From contig CACXDV010000054.1 of the NCBI GenBank assembly GCA_902766585.1, forward strand, positions 1-10,734: DNA of 10,734 nt, given 5' to 3'. This DNA is from an uncultured Ruminococcus sp. (GTDB lineage Bacteria; Bacillota; Clostridia; Oscillospirales; Acutalibacteraceae). The position numbers and the translations under genes were made by a program. The notes below the pieces were generated by a model. That model was given only the letters and a program-made list of their open reading frames with translations, made no database searches and was not told the DNA's origin. This document shows, piece by piece, positions 7,129 through 10,734 of the stretch (position 1 is the first letter of the stretch; each line of letters opens with the position of its first letter).

Positions 7129-8565
7129 ATGATGAATTGGGAACAACTGCTTTGCGAAAAGCGTGAAACGATATCCGTTAAGAAGTCTACAGATAACAGA
7201 AATGAATTCCGCCGTGATTATCACAGAATAATAGGGAGCGCGTCATTCCGGCGCTTGCAGGATAAGACACAGGTATTTTCTTTGGACAGAGGAGATTTTG
7301 TAAGAACGAGACTTACACATTCTCTTGAGGTTTCAAGCTTTGCGAAATCATTGGGACAGGCTTGCTTTATTGAAATACAGAATAAATACAGCGGAACGGA
7401 TATCGGAGTTACCGATCTTCAGATTGATAAGATATGCTGTATACTTGAATGTGCCGGACTTATACATGATATCGGAAATCCCCCTTTCGGTCATTTTGGT
7501 GAGGATACGATAAGGGAATGGTTCAGGAATAATCTGAGCAGTCTGAAACTTGACGGGATAGAAATTTCAAAAATAATAGATGAAAGAATGAAAAATGATC
7601 TGCTGAATTTTGAAGGTAATGCCCAGGCACTCAGACTTCTTACAAAGCTTCATTATCTTGTAGATGATAACGGAATGCATCTTACATACGGGCTTTTGAA
7701 TACGATAATAAAATATCCTGTTTCTTCTGTTGGGATAAACAAAAAAAGCGGAAATATCAAGGATAAGAAAATGGGGTATTATTATTCGGAGGAGAAGATT
7801 TTTAATGATATCACATCATCAACAGGAGCCGGAGGGAACCGATATCCTTTGGTATATTTGTTAGAGGCTTCTGATGATATTGCCTATTGCACAGCGGATA
7901 CTGAGGATGCTGTCAAAAAGGGACTGCTTACCTATGATATTCTGCTGCGTGAGCTTAATGACGAAGAAAGCTTTTCTGTTTTAGATACTGATGAAAAAAG
8001 GAAAAAATACGAAGAAATTGTAAAAAAGCTTACAAAATGTCTTGATAGGGCAAAAGCCAGAGAAATAAAAAATCCCGAGGTCAATGCTGTTCAGAATTGG
8101 ATAATTCAGGCACAGAATGAGCTTATAAATGAAGCGAAAAACGGATTTGTAAATAATTATATGAGTATTATGGACGGAACCTTTAAAGGTGAGGTGCTGA
8201 CATCGGAAAAAGAAGCCGGAAGTGCGCTGATAATGGCACTCAGAAGGATATCTGTAAAATATATTTATTCTGCTCCCGAGATAACAAAGCTTGAATTGTC
8301 TGCAAATACAATGCTGTGTTTTCTGCTGGATCATCTTGTACCGGCGGCAGTAAAAGGGGAGTCTGCGAAATCGGCAAACAGTATAGAGAAAAAGTATTTG
8401 TCACTGATATCGGATAATTATATCAGGGCATATAATACCGCTGCTAAGGGAGCGGATGACAGGGAAAAGCTTTATATGAGACTGCTTCTTGTAACTGATT
8501 ATATCTGCGGAATGACAGACAGCTTTGCAAAGGATCTTTACAGGAAGCTAAACGGAATAATATGA
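7129..8565 (+). CDS. dgt: dGTPase-family deoxynucleotide triphosphohydrolase (HD domain)
   Basis: Enzymes of this family cleave dGTP, or dNTPs more broadly, to the nucleoside and tripolyphosphate in the cytoplasm, which tunes the dNTP pool. The 478 residues are a typical length. The HD-domain metal ligands are in place: H64 in RLTHSLEV, H113 and D114 in LIHDIGNPPFGHFGE, and D249/D250 in EASDDIAY. H122 and E125 of the same block are the further conserved active-site residues. The early block SASFRRLQDKTQVF (37-50) is also diagnostic. The ATG at 7129-7131 follows AAAGGGG (7111-7117) by 11 bases; a second ATG follows immediately. Substrate range cannot be read from sequence. Bacterial dGTPases can act in phage defence, but nothing else here resembles a defence island, so a housekeeping role is the simpler reading. 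Confidence 0.93.
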   Translation: MMNWEQLLCEKRETISVKKSTDNRNEFRRDYHRIIGSASFRRLQDKTQVFSLDRGDFVRTRLTHSLEVSSFAKSLGQACFIEIQNKYSGTDIGVTDLQIDKICCILECAGLIHDIGNPPFGHFGEDTIREWFRNNLSSLKLDGIEISKIIDERMKNDLLNFEGNAQALRLLTKLHYLVDDNGMHLTYGLLNTIIKYPVSSVGINKKSGNIKDKKMGYYYSEEKIFNDITSSTGAGGNRYPLVYLLEASDDIAYCTADTEDAVKKGLLTYDILLRELNDEESFSVLDTDEKRKKYEEIVKKLTKCLDRAKAREIKNPEVNAVQNWIIQAQNELINEAKNGFVNNYMSIMDGTFKGEVLTSEKEAGSALIMALRRISVKYIYSAPEITKLELSANTMLCFLLDHLVPAAVKGESAKSANSIEKKYLSLISDNYIRAYNTAAKGADDREKLYMRLLLVTDYICGMTDSFAKDLYRKLNGII

Positions 8566-8620
8566 ATCAGCGTACTTAAATCAAAAATAAGCATAATATG
8601 ATATTACGGAAGTGATATCT

Positions 8621-8791
8621 ATGGAACCATGCGGACTTAGTGCGTCTGTTACTGCTGCGGCTAATGCTATAGCCGGATGTCTTGATAATGAAAGGCTGAA
8701 TATCCTTGCGCTGATATTGACACAGCTTGGAGACACTCTGGCGCTGATAGCTGCTCAAAGAGAATTATTACAGGATAACGGCTGTAAATAA
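8621..8791 (+). CDS. 56-residue small protein, DUF6774-like, unknown function
   Basis: This short gene lies 55 bases after the dGTPase gene and just before the shared terminator. The 56-residue product begins MEPCGLSASVTAAANAIAG and contains an amphipathic stretch with QLGDTLALIAAQRELL at 35-50. It has cysteines at 4, 20 and 55, no clear signal peptide and no full transmembrane helix. The ATG follows a GGAAGTG sequence (8608-8614) by six bases. I recognise the N-terminal Cys, the central LNILALILTQLGDTLA region and the AQRE end as resembling small DUF6774 proteins of Clostridia, whose function is unknown; this comes from memory of the family pattern, not a search. With no promoter or terminator visible between them, it is probably co-transcribed with the dGTPase gene. 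Confidence 0.75.
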   Translation: MEPCGLSASVTAAANAIAGCLDNERLNILALILTQLGDTLALIAAQRELLQDNGCK

Positions 8792-8793
8792 AT

Positions 8794-8830
8794 AACTCCT
8801 TCCTCAGATAACGGGGAAGGAGTTTTCTTT
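8794..8830 (+). terminator. Intrinsic terminator, probably bidirectional
   Basis: The arms 8794-8805 and 8813-8824 pair over 12 positions (10 Watson-Crick pairs from AACTCCTTCC with GGAAGGAGTT, then a T-G wobble and a C-G pair), closing a 7-base loop. On the plus strand TTTTCTTT follows, a good terminator for the dGTPase/small-protein unit. On the minus strand the hairpin follows the RadC-like stop codon by a few bases and is followed by ATTTATTT, so it can also end that convergent operon. Confidence 0.88.
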
Positions 8831-9512
8831 ATATGAAAATGTCATAGAATTCCTCATTGTTAGCCATTGAGAAGCATGAGGAGCCTGATACGATAAAATG
8901 ATTTGTCAGATCGACATTGAGAGCCGAAAGAGCTTTATTGAGCTTAATAGTGGTTTCGACATCCTTTTTTGACGGATAAGCAAAACCGCTCGGATGATTG
9001 TGAGCTATCATAGCATAGTCACATCTATATTTCAGACAAAGATCAATTATTTTTCTTATGCTTAATTCAGAGGCGTTAAAGGTTCCGCTGTTAATAAATC
9101 CGAAATACAGCTCAGACCCTTTTTTATCAAGGAGTACAAGCAATACATTTTCATTTTCTGCGCCGATGAAGGCTGAGATTATCTTTTTCTGAAGCATGGT
9201 CTGGCGGGAAGCGCCTGTGAATTTGTTGCTGAGATAAAATCTGCTGAGCTGAGGGACACATTTAAGCAGAATAAAAGCATTTTCTGAAATATCATTGTCG
9301 GTAAGCAGACCGTCAGGCGCATCAAATACGGCAGAAACAGATCCGCATGAATTGAGAAGCTTCTGAGCAAGCTCACCGTTATCTCTTGAAGGCATGGCAT
9401 ATGAAAGGAAAAACTCAAGAATTTCGGTATTTGTGAAATTTGTAAGCTCAGATGCAGCAAACCTTTTCTTATAGTTATCACGTTTTATTTTATGCGGTAA
9501 AGGGGCGCTCAT
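8829..9512 (-). CDS. RadC/JAB-domain protein with intact JAMM motif
   Basis: This is a 227-residue RadC-family protein, equal in length to typical RadC. An N-terminal helical (helix-hairpin-helix type) region spans about 1-95, with EILEFFLSYAMPSRDNGELAQ and CGSVSAVFDAP. The C-terminal JAB/MPN domain spans about 105-227. The JAMM zinc signature is complete: HNHPSG with H171 and H173, then S181 and D184 (H-x-H-x7-S-x2-D); E121 is the likely catalytic glutamate. H205 in TNHFIV matches the usual DH of RadC. The N-terminus lacks the GHRxRLRxRF opening present in its neighbour. RadC was named for DNA repair, but its biochemical role is unsettled; the JAMM fold predicts a metal-dependent peptidase. 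The ATG (9510-9512) has ACCTCC complement GGAGGT at 9520-9525, seven bases away. It lies 21 bases after its paralogue and is the second gene of that operon. Confidence 0.9.
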   Translation of the reverse strand: MSAPLPHKIKRDNYKKRFAASELTNFTNTEILEFFLSYAMPSRDNGELAQKLLNSCGSVSAVFDAPDGLLTDNDISENAFILLKCVPQLSRFYLSNKFTGASRQTMLQKKIISAFIGAENENVLLVLLDKKGSELYFGFINSGTFNASELSIRKIIDLCLKYRCDYAMIAHNHPSGFAYPSKKDVETTIKLNKALSALNVDLTNHFIVSGSSCFSMANNEEFYDIFI

Positions 9513-9533
9513 AAAGAATACCTCCGGTCAGTT

Positions 9534-10214
9534 TTAATTAAATACTGTTATAGTTTCGCTGTCCTCAGCGAATGAAAAACATTCCTTATCAGATACAATA
9601 AGGAAGTCATTCAAGCGTACATTTACACGAGAAAGGCTGTTTTTGAATCTGAGAGCAGTATCAATATCGTCCATGGTGGGGAATACCACGCCATTATCTC
9701 TTTTTATGGCAATAACTGCTGAAACGGCATGATATTTCATAGTTGTTTCGATAAGTCTTTTGTCAATATCCTCAACGCTTGTGTCAACTGTCTCAAAAAA
9801 CACCTCAATATTTTTTGCATTATGAAGAGAGACAGCAAAATTTCCCATTCCGGGAGTAAGAAAGGTGGTTATGCATTTATTCTTTAATCTGCTGATGGTA
9901 TATTTCTGATTTGGTTCGCACTTTTTAGTTGAAACATAATTCTGTATCAGCTTAGTCACTAATCTCAGAAAAACAACTGTATTTTCAGATGCGCCGGCAT
10001 CGCTGAGTTCATCAGCGTTTGCGTCAAAAATCCTGGATAAGCTTCCGAACTTGTTAATAAGCTGATGTGAAAGCTCATTGGTATCCTTGCGCGGAATAGA
10101 ATAAAAAAGCAGCATTTCAAGGATCTCATGTTCGCTGAAATCCTTAAAGCCGGAAGAAATAAATCTTTGCCTGAGTCTTTCTCTGTGTCCGGAATGAATT
10201 GAAGTTTCGCCCAT
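9534..10214 (-). CDS. RadC/JAB-domain paralogue with degenerate active site (predicted pseudoenzyme)
   Basis: This 226-residue protein is the first gene of the pair and aligns with its neighbour along its whole length, with nearly identical numbering through residue 95. The N-terminal region is canonical for the family: GHRERLRQRF (9-18), HEILEMLLFYSIPRKDTNELSHQ split around residue 29-51, and FGSLSRIFDA (56-65). The JAB domain keeps its hydrophobic strands and the CFSFAE end, but the JAMM site is gone: HNHPSG is replaced by IKRDNG (170-175), S by T180, the likely catalytic Glu by G124, and the DH before the last strand by DF (203-204). Only D183 remains. The reading frame is open and well placed, with AGGAGG (10222-10227) seven bases before the ATG, so this is a maintained gene and not decay. 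A regulatory or scaffolding role beside the active copy is inferred. Confidence 0.87.
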   Translation of the reverse strand: MGETSIHSGHRERLRQRFISSGFKDFSEHEILEMLLFYSIPRKDTNELSHQLINKFGSLSRIFDANADELSDAGASENTVVFLRLVTKLIQNYVSTKKCEPNQKYTISRLKNKCITTFLTPGMGNFAVSLHNAKNIEVFFETVDTSVEDIDKRLIETTMKYHAVSAVIAIKRDNGVVFPTMDDIDTALRFKNSLSRVNVRLNDFLIVSDKECFSFAEDSETITVFN

Positions 10215-10244
10215 AATGCTGCCTCCTGTCAGATAACAGAATAA

Positions 10245-10284
10245 AGCATTATAAGACCTGAAAAAAGAAAGGTCATATAATGCT
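10245..10284. repeat. 40-bp inverted repeat over the promoter, candidate operator
   Basis: The arms AGCATTATAAGACCT (10245-10259) and AGGTCATATAATGCT (10270-10284) are reverse complements at 14 of 15 positions, separated by the purine-rich 10-base spacer GAAAAAAGAA. The arms contain the -10 and -35 of the minus-strand promoter. By symmetry the plus strand also has TATAAT (10276-10281), 17 bases after a weak AAGACC. A dimeric repressor site is the favoured reading; a hairpin in RNA is possible but would be AT-rich and lies upstream of the predicted transcript start. Confidence 0.65.
10248..10276 (-). promoter_or_regulatory. Promoter of the RadC-like pair
   Basis: On the minus strand a perfect -10 TATAAT (10248-10253) lies 17 bases downstream of a -35 ATGACC (10271-10276, 4 of 6 consensus bases). 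Transcription would start near 10241, about 27 bases before the first ATG. Both hexamers sit in the arms of an inverted repeat, so the promoter is likely to be controlled. Confidence 0.7.
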
Positions 10285-10481
10285 CGATTTAATATTTTGG
10301 TTTTGCGCTGATATGATTATATTATAATGTCTGAAAAATTACAATAGTTTTGTAAAAATTTGTAAATAATTGCATAGTAAATGCTGAGTATTCAGCTTTG
10401 AAATAATAATTGCAATTTCAGCCTTTTAGCAGCGGTATAATACTTTGAAGGCACTATGAAAAAAGATATCATCAGGAACGT
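10285..10481. other. AT-rich intergenic stretch without a recognisable gene
   Basis: Between the inverted repeat and the tRNA terminator I see no credible coding sequence on either strand. It is AT-rich, contains isolated TATAAT-like sequences (plus strand 10436-10441, minus strand 10321-10326) without well-spaced -35 boxes, and a small GCTGA/TCAGC inverted repeat at 10383-10396. The longest short frame of note is 17 codons and runs into the terminator. Confidence 0.5.
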
Positions 10482-10515
10482 AAAAAAATGCGTCCTACCT
10501 GATAAGTAGGACGCA
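10482..10515 (-). terminator. Intrinsic terminator of the tRNA operon
   Basis: A perfect 10-bp stem is formed by 10489-10498 (TGCGTCCTAC) and 10506-10515 (GTAGGACGCA) around a 7-base loop. Read on the minus strand it is followed directly by seven T residues (complement of 10482-10488). It lies 16 bases after the tRNA-Tyr 3' end, so it ends the tRNA transcript and insulates the RadC-like promoter downstream. Confidence 0.93.
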
Positions 10516-10531
10516 AACATATTCGCACATC

Positions 10532-10612
10532 TGGGGGAGGGCGGATTCGAACCACCGAAGCCGAAGCAACAGATTTACAGTCTGCCCCATTTGACCGCTC
10601 TGGAACTCCCCC
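10532..10612 (-). tRNA. tRNA-Tyr (anticodon GUA)
   Basis: This class II tRNA has an 81-base mature region without CCA. The acceptor stem pairs GGGGGAG (10606-10612) with CTCCCCC (10533-10539), and the discriminator is A (10532). The anticodon loop CTGTAAA places GTA at 10576-10578. A long variable arm (GCTTCGG region) and the T loop TTCGAAT, flanked by GGTGG and CCGCC, are all present. The CCA end is not encoded and must be added after transcription. It is the downstream member of a Thr-Tyr pair. Confidence 0.96.
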
Positions 10613-10620
10613 ATAATATA

Positions 10621-10646
10621 AGCCTGCTTTATTGCAGGCTGTTTTT
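10621..10646 (+). terminator. Hairpin in the tRNA spacer, T-run on the plus strand
   Basis: AGCCTGC (10621-10627) and GCAGGCT (10634-10640) form a perfect 7-bp stem with a 6-base loop. GTTTTT follows on the plus strand, which looks like an intrinsic terminator opposing the tRNA genes. On the minus strand, in the tRNA precursor, the tail is TATATT and termination should be poor, so there it may instead mark a processing site in the 36-base spacer. Confidence 0.45.
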
Positions 10647-10648
10647 AA

Positions 10649-10724
10649 TGGAGCTGGTGGACAGACTCGAACTCCCGACCTGCTGATTACAAATCAGCTG
10701 CTCTACCAACTGAGCTACACCAGC
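10649..10724 (-). tRNA. tRNA-Thr (anticodon UGU)
   Basis: This is a standard 76-base tRNA including an encoded CCA (10649-10651). The acceptor stem pairs GCTGGTG (10718-10724) with CACCAGC (10653-10659), with discriminator U. The D arm contains TAGCTCAGTTGGTAGAGC. The anticodon stem GCTGA/TCAGC encloses TTTGTAA, giving TGT at 10689-10691. The T loop is TTCGAGT. It precedes tRNA-Tyr by 36 bases on the same strand; anything further upstream is cut off by the window edge ten bases later. Confidence 0.96.
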
Positions 10725-10734
10725 ACAGTACCGC

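Noticed and set aside
8576..8758. A 60-codon minus-strand frame opposite the small DUF6774-like gene
   Set aside because: The plus-strand frame has family resemblance, a ribosome binding site and fits before the terminator; the minus frame has none of these.
7129..10214. A phage-defence island made of the dGTPase and RadC-like genes
   Set aside because: Both families have members linked to defence contexts, but the genes are convergent, not one operon, and the flanks are ordinary housekeeping genes with no toxin, nuclease, restriction or mobile element.
9534..10214. The degenerate RadC-like gene as a pseudogene
   Set aside because: The frame is full length without stops, the ribosome binding site is strong, hydrophobic core positions of the JAB fold remain, and only active-site residues are replaced.
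10456..10509. A 17-codon plus-strand frame (MKKDIIRNVKKCVLPDK) after a TATAAT at 10436
   Set aside because: It is very short, has no proper -35 or ribosome binding site, and its end falls inside the perfect stem of the tRNA terminator.

Overview
The window looks like a chromosomal stretch from an anaerobic Gram-positive of the Clostridia, most likely Ruminococcus or a close Oscillospiraceae relative. This is inferred from the bacterial-type V-ATPase operon order, strong AAGGAGG-type ribosome binding sites, intermediate to low GC, the tRNA-Thr/tRNA-Tyr pair, and a small protein resembling the DUF6774 family. No insertion sequence, phage gene, CRISPR array or other sign of recent transfer is visible. 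Codon use appears even across the window by eye.

Left two thirds (1-6853, minus strand): a V/A-type ATP synthase operon, read right to left as atpH-I-K-E-C-F-A-B. atpB runs off the left edge, and subunit D presumably lies beyond it. Genes overlap or are 11 to 55 bases apart. A strong sigma-A type promoter (TTGATA, 17 bp, TATAAT) lies just before atpH. The operon encodes the membrane motor (I and the K proteolipid ring), the peripheral stalks (E, H), the central stalk parts (C, F) and the catalytic head (A, B). The K subunit carries every residue known to bind sodium in the Enterococcus hirae ring, so the machine is predicted to move Na+ rather than H+. atpA and atpI both start with TTG, and atpH begins six bases downstream of its first ATG.

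Middle (7056-8824, plus strand): a divergently transcribed dGTPase-family HD phosphohydrolase with its own promoter, then a 56-residue DUF6774-like protein, then a hairpin terminator that probably works in both directions.

Right (8829-10284, minus strand): two tandem RadC/JAB-domain paralogues of almost identical length, read towards the dGTPase gene. The downstream copy has an intact JAMM metalloprotease signature. The upstream copy has the same fold layout but has lost nearly all metal ligands. The pair resembles the catalytic/non-catalytic MPN pairing of eukaryotic complexes and is the most interesting item here. Its promoter lies inside a nearly perfect 40-bp inverted repeat.

Far right (10482-10724, minus strand): tRNA-Thr(UGU) and tRNA-Tyr(GUA) genes, followed by a strong intrinsic terminator.
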